Positions 1-6,193 are shown, numbered from the stretch's first letter. The stretch is 9,412 nucleotides of DNA from an uncultured Bacteroidales bacterium (GCA_934726455.1 CAKVDS010000062.1:1-9412); one strand, 5' to 3'. Made by a program: numbers and translations. The notes: generated by a model not told the origin, from the letters alone.

Positions 1-55
1 GCATAGGAGAATCGAACTCCTGACCTTTTGAATGCCATTCAAACGCTCTACCAAC
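1..55 (-). repeat. Truncated 3' tRNA-Ala copy (putative att site)
   Basis: These 55 bases are identical to 1167-1221, the part of the intact tRNA-Ala gene from the D-loop through the anticodon and T arms into the acceptor stem. Identity stops sharply after position 55, and the 5' end of a tRNA does not follow. The copy reaches the window edge, so its true left limit is unseen. A same-orientation copy of a tRNA 3' part is what tyrosine-recombinase integration at a tRNA gene leaves behind. A degenerate tandem tRNA duplicate is the alternative. Confidence 0.75.
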
Positions 56-62
56 AACGGTA

Positions 63-713
63 TTAGCGCATCTGTTGATTGAGAACAACCAAATCGAAAA
101 ACATCAGTCTTGTCCTGCAGTTCTGCACATCACTGCTATGGCCACTTCTCAAATGTTCAAGTTCCTCATCGTCAGAAGCGAACAGGAACTCAAAGCCATT
201 TCTCTTGTAATACTCAATCACATCCGGACTATTCAACGCATCGACTATCAAATACCTGCTTGAGGAATTGTTGTCCGGATCAATTGCTATCGTCTTGATG
301 AGGTTCATCATTTCATCAGCGATGTTGTATCCGAAAGTCTTATGTCCAAAACCGTCGAACACACATAACTCGCCAATCAATATAGCCGGATACTGGAAGC
401 GACGTTTGGCATTCGGAATTGAACGGTTAAGACGATTGCGCCTATTATTTGGAAGAATGTCTGTGCGTAAAGACGAATTGGACAAAGAAAAAGCGCAGAC
501 CATTTTCGGTCGTGTCGTATTGTCTTTTTCGTCTGTAAAGAAACAATGGGGTGTTCCCATCATCTCCAACCTATAATCACGATAATTGTCTGGTGTATTG
601 TCATGAAAAAAAGAATCAATGTCAGCGTTTTTACTGCAAGTATACGGCTGACATTGATTAATGATTTCTGATGTTAATCTGCCGAACCGGCAGTTATCCA
701 ATAGATACCCCAC
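63..713 (-). CDS. GNAT-family N-acetyltransferase, putative toxin of a type II toxin-antitoxin pair
   Basis: This 216-residue protein reads as a single-domain GNAT acetyltransferase. The best family signals are a strand ending IGELCVFDGFG (about 113-123), where GNAT toxins have their core acetyl-CoA strand, and VDALNSPDVIEYYKRNGF (about 157-174), matching the C-terminal motif with a Tyr before the Gly-Phe. An early Asp-Ile-Asp-Ser-Phe-Phe segment (31-36) resembles the N-terminus of TacT/AtaT-type toxins. In that family the enzyme acetylates aminoacyl-tRNA and blocks translation; applying this here is inference. The pyrophosphate-binding motif (about 121-129) is diverged from RxxGxG/A. The start is GTG at 713, fixed by an in-frame TAA just upstream that is also the stop of the preceding gene, so the two are co-transcribed. 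The stop lies 8 bp from the tRNA-derived repeat. An ordinary metabolic acetyltransferase is possible. Confidence 0.75.
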   Translation of the reverse strand: MGYLLDNCRFGRLTSEIINQCQPYTCSKNADIDSFFHDNTPDNYRDYRLEMMGTPHCFFTDEKDNTTRPKMVCAFSLSNSSLRTDILPNNRRNRLNRSIPNAKRRFQYPAILIGELCVFDGFGHKTFGYNIADEMMNLIKTIAIDPDNNSSSRYLIVDALNSPDVIEYYKRNGFEFLFASDDEELEHLRSGHSSDVQNCRTRLMFFDLVVLNQQMR

Positions 714-716
714 GAT

Positions 717-878
717 TTACTTATTCCCCTCTTTCTTTTTCAATATTGCGTAAGAATTGGCTGCCTCCTTAGAAAAATCTACAGAGGCGCGTCTGCGAAG
801 GTTTTCTTCGGACATCTTGACGAAGCGTTCAGCTGCTGAACCTCTTAACGTCGGGATTGCTTTTACATATACAGCCAT
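717..878 (-). CDS. Small basic protein, putative antitoxin partner of the GNAT protein
   Basis: This 53-residue ORF runs from ATG at 878 to TAA at 717-719. It starts MAVYVKAIPTLRG, continues with a charged, helix-prone middle (about 14-31), then DFSKEAANSYAILKKK, and ends KEGNK. It is rich in Lys, Arg and Glu. It ends three bases before the GTG of the acetyltransferase, a coupling typical of an antitoxin gene placed before its toxin. It does not look like a full DUF1778 ribbon-helix-helix antitoxin, and I do not recognise a named family. Assignment as antitoxin rests on size, order, spacing, the promoter-overlapping dyad upstream and the GNAT partner. It is likely a real gene because a good promoter precedes it and little space is wasted. 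Confidence 0.65.
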   Translation of the reverse strand: MAVYVKAIPTLRGSAAERFVKMSEENLRRRASVDFSKEAANSYAILKKKEGNK

Positions 879-894
879 AACAAACTCATTTTTG

Positions 895-921
895 CAAAAT
901 TACATAAATTTTTCCTAACAA
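895..921 (-). promoter_or_regulatory. Promoter of the small protein-GNAT pair
   Basis: Read on the minus strand, TAATTTTG (902-895) matches the Bacteroidetes -7 consensus TAnnTTTG. A TTG (921-919) lies 16 bases upstream as a -33 candidate. The -7 element ends 17 bases before the ATG at 878, leaving a very short leader. Confidence 0.6.
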
Positions 922-950
922 CTGACATTCTTCTATGTTTTTTGTCAGTT
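920..950 (-). promoter_or_regulatory. Inverted repeat overlapping the -33 region (candidate operator)
   Basis: AACTGACA (920-927) and TGTCAGTT (943-950) form a perfect 8-bp inverted repeat with a 15-base spacer. The promoter-proximal arm overlaps the TTG of the -33 element, so a protein bound here would block transcription. Toxin-antitoxin operons are commonly autoregulated this way; that this is such a site is inference. Confidence 0.5.
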
Positions 951-1108
951 ATTAATATTTATGGATTCTTCAATATTTATTCCATACTGGAAAACGGCAA
1001 CTTGCATTTTTCTCGGGTCCTGATTGTCATCTTGTACAGCCATTCCGTCTTCAGTATGCCGTTGTAAATCCCTGTCAACATTCCCAAGGTAGGGGAGAAA
1101 ATGCTATG
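951..1108. other. Gene-free spacer between the TA promoter and the tRNA terminator
   Basis: No gene is supported here. A minus-strand reading frame of 75 codons crosses the stretch, but its start lies inside the tRNA-Ala gene and it has no recognisable domain. I see no integrase fragment, origin or further repeat. Confidence 0.5.
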
Positions 1109-1151
1109 AATAAAGAAAAGAGCCTCAAGCAAAGCGCTGCTTAAGGCTCTT
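1109..1151 (-). terminator. Rho-independent terminator of tRNA-Ala
   Basis: On the minus strand an 8-bp arm AAGAGCCT (1151-1144) pairs with AGGCTCTT (1125-1118). The stem continues after one mismatch as a 5-bp AAGCA/TGCTT helix, closing a short GC-rich loop. A T-rich run TTTTCTTTATT follows on the minus strand only, so it terminates leftward transcription, starting 11 bases after the tRNA 3' end. Confidence 0.85.
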
Positions 1152-1162
1152 ACGATGTCCTG

Positions 1163-1235
1163 TGGAGCATAGGAGAATCGAACTCCTGACCTTTTGAATG
1201 CCATTCAAACGCTCTACCAACTGAGCTAATACCCC
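1163..1235 (-). tRNA. tRNA-Ala (anticodon GGC)
   Basis: The minus strand folds as a standard cloverleaf. The acceptor stem GGGGTAT pairs with ATGCTCC and contains the G3-U70 wobble pair that marks alanine tRNAs. The D arm has GCTC/GAGC around AGTTGGTA. The anticodon stem TTTGA/TCAAA holds a loop with anticodon GGC, and the T arm is AGGAG-TTCGATT-CTCCT. The discriminator base is A73 at 1163. The 3' CCA is not encoded and must be added after transcription. Bases 1167-1221 are repeated at the left edge, which suggests this gene served as an integration target and was rebuilt intact. Confidence 0.95.
1167..1221 (-). repeat. tRNA-Ala internal copy of the 55-bp direct repeat (putative att site)
   Basis: Identical to 1-55 and in the same orientation. 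The two copies bound 56-1166. Because the tRNA 5' end (1222-1235) lies to the right, inserted DNA would lie to the left, with the tRNA 3' part supplied by the incoming DNA. Confidence 0.75.
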
Positions 1236-1246
1236 GAATGCGGGTG

Positions 1247-1276
1247 CAAATATAGCGAAAATATCTTTTTCCGCAA
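1247..1276 (-). promoter_or_regulatory. tRNA-Ala promoter
   Basis: On the minus strand TATATTTG (1254-1247) is a perfect -7 element and TTG (1276-1274) lies 19 bases upstream as -33. The -7 element ends 12 bases before the mature tRNA 5' end. Confidence 0.75.
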
Positions 1277-1288
1277 GCGAAATCGCGC

Positions 1289-1296
1289 TATCTTCG
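1289..1296 (+). promoter_or_regulatory. -7 element of the HAD phosphatase gene
   Basis: TATCTTCG differs at one base from TAnnTTTG and ends only four bases before the ATG at 1301. The transcript should start at or within a few bases of the start codon, so the mRNA may be leaderless. No clear -33 element is visible. Confidence 0.45.
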
Positions 1297-1300
1297 CGGC

Positions 1301-1960
1301 ATGAAATGGAAACTTGTCATTTTTGACCTTGACGGGACGCTGATCGACACCATAGCCGATCTCGGCACAGCCGTCAACCACGCCCTCGTCCTGCACGGGC
1401 TGCCTCTGCATACTATAGAGGAATATAAATATATGGTCGGCAACGGTGTCCGCAACCTGGTGTGGCGCGCCATGCCGGAGTCCCTTAGGGGTGACACACA
1501 GCTCCTTGATGTTCTTCTCGCGGATTTCCTTAAATACTATCAGGCTCATATCACCGAGCATTCAAGACCATACGAAGGCATCCCGCAGTTGCTCTCCTAC
1601 CTTCAAAGTGAAGGCGTCAAGATGGCGGTAGCCTCCAATAAATTCATAGCCGGCACGCAGGCTCTGATAGACCGGTTCTTTCCCGATATCCGCTTCGTAT
1701 CAGTGCTTGGAGGTCGCGAAGGGGTGCCTCTTAAACCTGATCCTCAAGTGGTTGCGGAAATTGTCAAGGCCGCCGGAGTCAGCAGGGAAGAGACTGTGAT
1801 GGTGGGGGATTCCGCGACCGACACCTCCACAGCCTCCAACGGTGGAATCAGGAGCATCGGCGTAACCTGGGGCTTCCGTTCCGAGGATGCAGCACGCACT
1901 GCTGATTACGTGGCCGGCACCGTGGAGCAGCTCCGCTCGCTTCTCCTGCCGCAGGCTTGA
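1301..1960 (+). CDS. gph: HAD-superfamily hydrolase, phosphoglycolate phosphatase type
   Basis: This 219-residue protein has all four HAD motifs. Motif I is FDLDGT (8-13), with nucleophile Asp9 and acid/base Asp11. Motif II is Ser112 in ASNK. Motif III is Lys145 in LKPDP. Motif IV is VGDSATD (168-174), with Asp170 and Asp174 for Mg2+. The segment between motifs I and II (about 16-85) is an alpha-helical C1 cap typical of phosphoglycolate phosphatase and related beta-phosphoglucomutase-like enzymes. The likely reaction is cytosolic hydrolysis of a small phosphorylated metabolite such as 2-phosphoglycolate, but HAD substrates are hard to predict, so the symbol is tentative. The length is normal for the family. 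The gene stands alone, divergent from tRNA-Ala, and its stop is three bases from the end of the oppositely oriented permease gene. Confidence 0.85.
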   Translation: MKWKLVIFDLDGTLIDTIADLGTAVNHALVLHGLPLHTIEEYKYMVGNGVRNLVWRAMPESLRGDTQLLDVLLADFLKYYQAHITEHSRPYEGIPQLLSYLQSEGVKMAVASNKFIAGTQALIDRFFPDIRFVSVLGGREGVPLKPDPQVVAEIVKAAGVSREETVMVGDSATDTSTASNGGIRSIGVTWGFRSEDAARTADYVAGTVEQLRSLLLPQA

Positions 1961-1963
1961 CCG

Positions 1964-2758
1964 CTATTGCTTCTGCCGGATGAACAGGAACGCCGTCAGC
2001 GGCAGGGCGATGATGGCCATGGTGGCGCTGATCGGGAGGTAGATGCCGAAGTTGACATATTCCACCACCAGATATGTGATGAGCAGCAGTCCTACACCCA
2101 TCGCCGAAGAGAGGAGGTAGTGCCTGCGGATGTCGGTGCTCCTGCATATCACCCGGCTCAGGTTGGGCACGCCGAGCGAGATGAACCCTATCGGCCCGCA
2201 GATGCTCACTGCCGAAGTCACGAGAAACATTATCATCAGCAGACTCACCGCTTTGCGGGTGTTTGACAGCTCAATCTCACCAAGAAAATGCCGGGTGAGA
2301 TCCCGGTGTGTCCACAGGGCGGCTCCCAGTCCCACGGCGAAGAGCACGAGCGAGAACACTATGTCGCCTCCGGTCACGCCCTCCAGCCTGAAATTGGCCG
2401 CACCCCAGAGGTAGTACTGCTTGAGCAGGTCTCCGTTGGGGGCGTTGGTCACCACTATGGTGCCGAGAGAGCCGATGAAAGTGCCGAAAATGATGCCGAA
2501 AGTTATGAGGTTCTGTGTGGAAATGCGCAGTGTGACAAGGAAACACACCAGCGTGCATATCAGGGTGCAGATGAATGATCCCACCGTGAGCGAACACCAG
2601 CCGGACATCGTGGCCGCAGCAGCTCCAAGGCAGGCGGCGGAGCCCAGCCCGAGGGAATACACATCCCCGAGCTGGTTGCGCCACAAGTATTGCATCTGTA
2701 TGCCTCCAACGGGAAGGGCGATCCCCGAGAGCAGCACATACAATAGGCTGAGAATCAT
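1964..2758 (-). CDS. btuC: FecCD/BtuC-family ABC transporter permease, N-terminally short
   Basis: The 264-residue polytopic membrane protein aligns with BtuC from its second transmembrane helix onward. LLSGIALPVGGIQMQYLWRN (9-28) matches the family segment around SGAxxQxxxxNPLA, GLGSAACLGAAAA follows, and GPIGFISLGVPNLSRVI (about 188-204) matches the conserved GxIGFIGLVxPHxxR motif that contacts the ATPase. In this family the permease forms the inner-membrane channel for cobalamin or iron-siderophore import. About 60 residues that other members have, including TM1 and the RLPR segment, are missing. The start ATG overlaps the btuG stop (ATGA), indicating translational coupling and no room for an upstream start. 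No btuD or btuF follows. Cobalamin is the likely substrate because of the operon and riboswitch. Whether the short form works is open. Confidence 0.8.
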   Translation of the reverse strand: MILSLLYVLLSGIALPVGGIQMQYLWRNQLGDVYSLGLGSAACLGAAAATMSGWCSLTVGSFICTLICTLVCFLVTLRISTQNLITFGIIFGTFIGSLGTIVVTNAPNGDLLKQYYLWGAANFRLEGVTGGDIVFSLVLFAVGLGAALWTHRDLTRHFLGEIELSNTRKAVSLLMIMFLVTSAVSICGPIGFISLGVPNLSRVICRSTDIRRHYLLSSAMGVGLLLITYLVVEYVNFGIYLPISATMAIIALPLTAFLFIRQKQ

Positions 2759-3819
2759 CGTGCAGCCACGGTTATCGGGTTGATCCCCTGTGAGTCGAAC
2801 TTGTCGTAGAGCTTGCCGTCCGGAGAGAACACATACACGTCTCCGTTGGTCTTGTAGTCAGAGCATCCGACCCACACATATCCGCCCGCAGCGGCCAGAG
2901 AATATGCTTGCGGCAGGGTGGTGCCGTCGGTGACGAACTCTCCGATGGTGGAGTTGGTCTTGGCGTTGTGCTTGTAGACACTGCCGGGGAGAGGGTTCCA
3001 GCTGCTGTCGTAGCCGCCGCACATCACATAGAGCATTTCGCCTTCGAGGGCGATGGCGGTCGGGCTGCTGTATTCCAGATCTGTGACTTTCAGGGTCTTT
3101 GCGTTGAGGCACTGGACTTTGGACGGGGTCGCGCCGTAATCGCCGAGGCTGAAGACATAAACATTGTCTCCGCAGGCTTCCATGGTGGCCGGGTTGATGT
3201 TCACCTCAATCTTGGATGTTTCCTTGAATGAGACAGGATCCACTACGGAGACGTTTTTCTCGTAGTTGGGGTAATTGGCTCCGCCGGAATTGGATACGAA
3301 AATTTTTCCGTCAGCCCAGGCACAGCCCTCCGGGCTTGCGCCCACTGCTGTGGTGCTGACACTGTAGCCATCCGGGTTGATCTCCCCGAGGTAGCCTTCA
3401 TAATAGGTGACGTATACGCGCCCGTTGCCGCCCTTGGTGAGGTAGCGCGGGGAGAGGACGGTGCCGTCCGGGAGGGTGGCCCGGATCTCTTTCTTGATCT
3501 TGAGGTCCTTGTCTGTGACGAAGATGAGTCTGGAGACATTGACTGTGATATAGACATCGTCCCCGTCCACGAGGATGTCCTGGGCCGTGTCTCCGAGGGC
3601 TTTTCCGTTGACTGTGGAGAACATCTGGCCCACTGCCGTCTTGGTTTCTGTGTCGTAGAGGGTGATTTCGGAGTTGTTCATGCCCATGGAGCCGTTGTTG
3701 AGGACATAGCAGCCGGAGGCTTCTTCTTCCGGCTGTCCAGGGTTGAGAGGCTGTTTGTCGCAGGATGCTGCGGCGAGGGTGAGTGCGGCTGCGAGGGCCG
3801 CGTAAATGATTTTTTTCAT
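2755..3819 (-). CDS. btuG: BtuG-like surface cobalamin-binding beta-propeller lipoprotein
   Basis: This 354-residue protein starts with a lipoprotein signal peptide: basic MKK, a hydrophobic Ala/Leu stretch, and a lipobox ending Ala-Ser-Cys at Cys20. The rest has repeated strand motifs such as VYITVN, RVYVTYYEG, KIFVSNSGG, NVYVFSLGDYG, MLYVMCGG, YVWVGCSD and DVYVFSPDG, about one per 45 residues, as in a seven-bladed YncE/DUF5074-like propeller. Bacteroides BtuG has this architecture, is displayed on the cell surface, binds vitamin B12 with extreme affinity and caps BtuB. The gene sits one base after btuB under a cobalamin riboswitch, so this role fits well. The region after Cys20 begins DKQ and has a Glu run about a dozen residues on, a weak version of the surface-export signal. 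Start 3819 is set by the signal peptide. Confidence 0.85.
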   Translation of the reverse strand: MKKIIYAALAAALTLAAASCDKQPLNPGQPEEEASGCYVLNNGSMGMNNSEITLYDTETKTAVGQMFSTVNGKALGDTAQDILVDGDDVYITVNVSRLIFVTDKDLKIKKEIRATLPDGTVLSPRYLTKGGNGRVYVTYYEGYLGEINPDGYSVSTTAVGASPEGCAWADGKIFVSNSGGANYPNYEKNVSVVDPVSFKETSKIEVNINPATMEACGDNVYVFSLGDYGATPSKVQCLNAKTLKVTDLEYSSPTAIALEGEMLYVMCGGYDSSWNPLPGSVYKHNAKTNSTIGEFVTDGTTLPQAYSLAAAGGYVWVGCSDYKTNGDVYVFSPDGKLYDKFDSQGINPITVAAR

Positions 3820-3820
3820 C

Positions 3821-5863
3821 TTAGTATGTGAGTTTCATTGTGATCCGTAAATTTCTTCCCGGCATGGGGTAGTATCTTACTATTTCGTAGTTGTTGTCGC
3901 TCAAGTTCATCAGATCCGCGCTTATGCGCAGTGTGGCGCCGCGGACGGTGAAGTTGTGTCCGGCGGAGATGGACTGGTCGAAGTAGGCCGGCATCTCGTT
4001 GGCGGGGATGTTCTGCGGCAGGCAGTAGCGTCTGCCGACGGCATTGAGGGTGCAGGTGCAGTCCAGCCACGGGGTGATGAGGCTGAGCATGATGTTGCCG
4101 GCGTTGCGAGGGGTGTACTGTATCTGGTGGCGGTAGATTTTTGAGTCTCTGTCTGTGATGTCCACGGCATATCTGTATGACCAGTTTGCCCGGAGGTTGA
4201 GGCTGGTACGGCTGGCGATTGCGGCACTCAGGTTGACTGCGATGTCGGTACCGGTCATCTGGACCCTGCCGAGGTTGCGCATCTTCCAGATGAACATTGT
4301 AGGGATGGCTATAATCTTGTCTTCTATGGAGTTGTAGTAGATGTCGGCAGTAAGTTCGGTGTTTATCCGGCTTCCGTGCCAGACCCGGGTGAGGCCGAGG
4401 TTGAGCTGTCTTGCTTTCTCCGGCTTGAGGGCGGTGTTGCCTACGCGCGAGTAGTAGAGGTCGTTGAGGGTCGGGACGCGGAATCCGTCTTTGTAGCTGG
4501 CGCGCAGGCGCAGAGCCCCCGTGAGAGCTGTGGAAAAACTGATGGTCGGGGTAAGGCGGAAAAGCGGTTCTGCCGCTTGACCTGATTCGGTCTTTTCCCG
4601 GGCTGCTGTAGCTCCAAGAGATGCCGTGACGGTGGTGCGGTCATCTTTCCATTGTCCGGAAACGGCTGATACGGAAGAGAGCCTTGAGGGTTGCGGGCAT
4701 TCGGGGATGGTGGCGTGCAGGGTGTTGGTGAACAGGTCTTCGGCCAGGGTGAAGCGGAGTTTTTCTGAGATCCTGTATTCGATGATGGTGGACGAACTGA
4801 GCCCGTGCTGCCGGTAGCGGTCGTCTTCAGGCTCAGGGAGATAGGAGGTGGCGTTGGTGTATCGGGTGTAGCTTCCGTTCCAGTTGAGGTTTTCCTGTAG
4901 ACGCCATTTTCCGGACAGCCTGGCCGTATAGTTGGCCGAGAGGCTGGCGTCCCGGTTGCTGAGGCGCTCTGTGGGATCCTGGATATAATAGATGACGGAA
5001 CCGGGCAGTCCGCGGTCGGAGTTGTAGTATCTGGCTTTTATGTGGAGGCGGCCGTTCCGTCCTATTCTGCCGCGGAGGTTGACTTCAGTGTTGAGGGTCT
5101 TCACGTCGCCGCCGAGGCGCTTCTCTATTGTAGTTTGGTTGCCGTTGACAAGGGTGAATGGGTAGTCGCCGTCGGAACTGAGCCACTCGGCATTTGCGCC
5201 CGCGCTCCAGCCCTGTCCGAGGGTTTTGTTTATGGAAAGGGACGGGTTCCAGGTGTTGAACGAGGCGTAGCGGATGCGGGCTTTCAGGGCATCGCCGTTT
5301 TGTGCGGTGCGCAGGCTCAAGGTTCCCGCGGCGCTGAGCAGTCTCGCGCTGCGGAAGATCTCATCTGATGCTCCGGTCTCTATGGATACTTCAGACAGGT
5401 CTTCGAGGCTGAAGCGGGATATGTCTACTTGGCCGGTCTGCGCATCTGATACGACGGCTCCGTCATAGCAGACGGCCGTGTGCTGGGCGCCGAGGTTGCG
5501 GACCGAGACTGTCTGCAGTCCTCCTATGCCGCCATAGTCGCGGACGCTCACTCCGGCGAATGAGCGGAGGATTCCGCCGAGGTCGGTGGCCGCGCTCCGT
5601 CCGATGGCATCCTGTCCGATGGTCTGGAGAGGAGCTGTGCTTCTGGCTGTTCTGTCACGTTCCGCCGTGATGCGGGCGACTTCGAGGGTGTCGGCTTTCG
5701 GTCCGGTTCCGGCCTGTTTCGCGGCCGTTTCCGCGATTGTTGCTGCAGCCGTTTCAGTGCATGGTATGACATGGCAGCCCGGTGCAGCATCGGATGGCTG
5801 CCGGGTAAGGTCTGACGGTATGGCACAGAGCCACAGCGCAGACAGTATTGCTGCGATGTTCAT
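3821..5863 (-). CDS. btuB: TonB-dependent outer-membrane receptor, BtuB-like cobalamin transporter
   Basis: The 680-residue protein has a hydrophobic N-terminus (MNIAAILSALWLCAIP) as export signal, a TonB-box-like DTLEV (58-62), and a plug domain (about 75-190). The plug contains the usual DLGGILRSFAGVSVRDYGG, a VSVRNLG strand, DGAVVSD, and LSEVSIETGASDEIF corresponding to the receptor VERIEVLxGP segment. A beta-barrel of alternating hydrophobic and polar strands follows to the C-terminal LRITMKLTY, ending in an aromatic residue as outer-membrane barrels do. The size is near that of BtuB-type receptors, and it lacks the carboxypeptidase-like N-terminal domain of SusC proteins. It should import cobalamin using TonB energy. 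It is the first gene of the operon, directly downstream of a cobalamin riboswitch. The signal peptide lacks the usual Lys/Arg, and residues 20-57 form a long Ala/Thr-rich linker. Confidence 0.9.
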   Translation of the reverse strand: MNIAAILSALWLCAIPSDLTRQPSDAAPGCHVIPCTETAAATIAETAAKQAGTGPKADTLEVARITAERDRTARSTAPLQTIGQDAIGRSAATDLGGILRSFAGVSVRDYGGIGGLQTVSVRNLGAQHTAVCYDGAVVSDAQTGQVDISRFSLEDLSEVSIETGASDEIFRSARLLSAAGTLSLRTAQNGDALKARIRYASFNTWNPSLSINKTLGQGWSAGANAEWLSSDGDYPFTLVNGNQTTIEKRLGGDVKTLNTEVNLRGRIGRNGRLHIKARYYNSDRGLPGSVIYYIQDPTERLSNRDASLSANYTARLSGKWRLQENLNWNGSYTRYTNATSYLPEPEDDRYRQHGLSSSTIIEYRISEKLRFTLAEDLFTNTLHATIPECPQPSRLSSVSAVSGQWKDDRTTVTASLGATAAREKTESGQAAEPLFRLTPTISFSTALTGALRLRASYKDGFRVPTLNDLYYSRVGNTALKPEKARQLNLGLTRVWHGSRINTELTADIYYNSIEDKIIAIPTMFIWKMRNLGRVQMTGTDIAVNLSAAIASRTSLNLRANWSYRYAVDITDRDSKIYRHQIQYTPRNAGNIMLSLITPWLDCTCTLNAVGRRYCLPQNIPANEMPAYFDQSISAGHNFTVRGATLRISADLMNLSDNNYEIVRYYPMPGRNLRITMKLTY

Positions 5864-5876
5864 CTATAGCTTCGTT

Positions 5877-5910
5877 CAAATGGCGGCTTGCCCCCGAGCC
5901 TCCGGATTTG
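5877..5910 (-). promoter_or_regulatory. Hairpin in the btuB leader (putative expression platform)
   Basis: Between the aptamer and the btuB ATG, CAAAT (5910-5906) pairs with ATTTG (5881-5877), and inside it GGCT (5900-5897) pairs with AGCC (5888-5885). The loop is G-rich, reading CGGGGGCA. No T-run follows, so control is more likely at translation than by termination. Its GGGCA could pair with TGCCC in the aptamer; this is speculative. Confidence 0.4.
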
Positions 5911-5914
5911 ACTT

Positions 5915-6154
5915 GATTGCGGCAGGTCTTCTGGCTTATCCCCAGTCACGGGCCTTCTCACCTCATTGAGCGTCTGCTCTTTGCCGGCAATGGCATGTTC
6001 CGTGGCCGTTAAGGGATCTACAGCTGCGGGCACAGCGCCGGCCTTTGACCGGCTTCCCTCTTGGAGAAACTGCCCGGCCCCCATGAGTTCAGCTCTCCGG
6101 GCCCGTGGCAACTTCTGAAACCGGGCCGCTTTCACGGGCCGGTTTACCGCAATC
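5915..6154 (-). promoter_or_regulatory. Cobalamin (B12) riboswitch
   Basis: The leader is closed by a P1 helix: GATTGCGG (6154-6147) pairs with CCGCAATC (5922-5915). Inside, on the minus strand, are the conserved AAGCCGG...CCGGC hairpin (6055-6037) followed by GCTGTGCCCGCAGCTGT, and the 3' core GACTGGGGATAAGCCAGAAG then ACCTGCC (about 5948-5921), matching the B12-box consensus. Additional GC-rich hairpins fill the 5' part, which includes peripheral stems. In this RNA class bound cobalamin lowers expression of uptake genes. It lies directly before btuB, so the whole btuB-btuG-btuC operon should be repressed when B12 is plentiful. Confidence 0.93.
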
Positions 6155-6160
6155 CGGGTG

Positions 6161-6187
6161 CAAAGATAACATTTTTATACATTCCAA
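6161..6187 (-). promoter_or_regulatory. btuB operon promoter
   Basis: On the minus strand TATCTTTG (6168-6161) is a perfect -7 element, with TTG (6187-6185) 16 bases upstream. The transcript would start about six bases downstream, right at the 5' side of the riboswitch P1 helix. Confidence 0.7.
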
Positions 6188-6193
6188 TCTTAC

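Noticed and set aside
1..55. A second functional tRNA-Ala gene at the left edge
   Set aside because: The 5' acceptor strand and the 5' half of the D arm are replaced by unrelated sequence after position 55, so it cannot fold as a tRNA.
977..1204. Minus-strand 75-codon ORF beginning inside tRNA-Ala
   Set aside because: Its first residues are translated tRNA sequence, it runs through the terminator hairpin and shows no domain, so it is very unlikely to be a gene.
1964..2414. Plus-strand ORFs opposite the permease gene
   Set aside because: They are shadows of a GC-rich antisense strand with low-complexity, charged translations; the permease reading has clear family motifs.
2858..3112. In-frame upstream part of the short permease (missing N-terminus by frameshift)
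   Set aside because: The frame upstream of 2758 is open only to a stop at 2858-2860, and its translation is Arg/Pro-rich shadow of btuG with no transmembrane character.
5860..6135. Minus-strand 91-codon ORF within the btuB leader
   Set aside because: It coincides with the riboswitch, whose conserved elements explain the sequence better, and it has no recognisable protein features.
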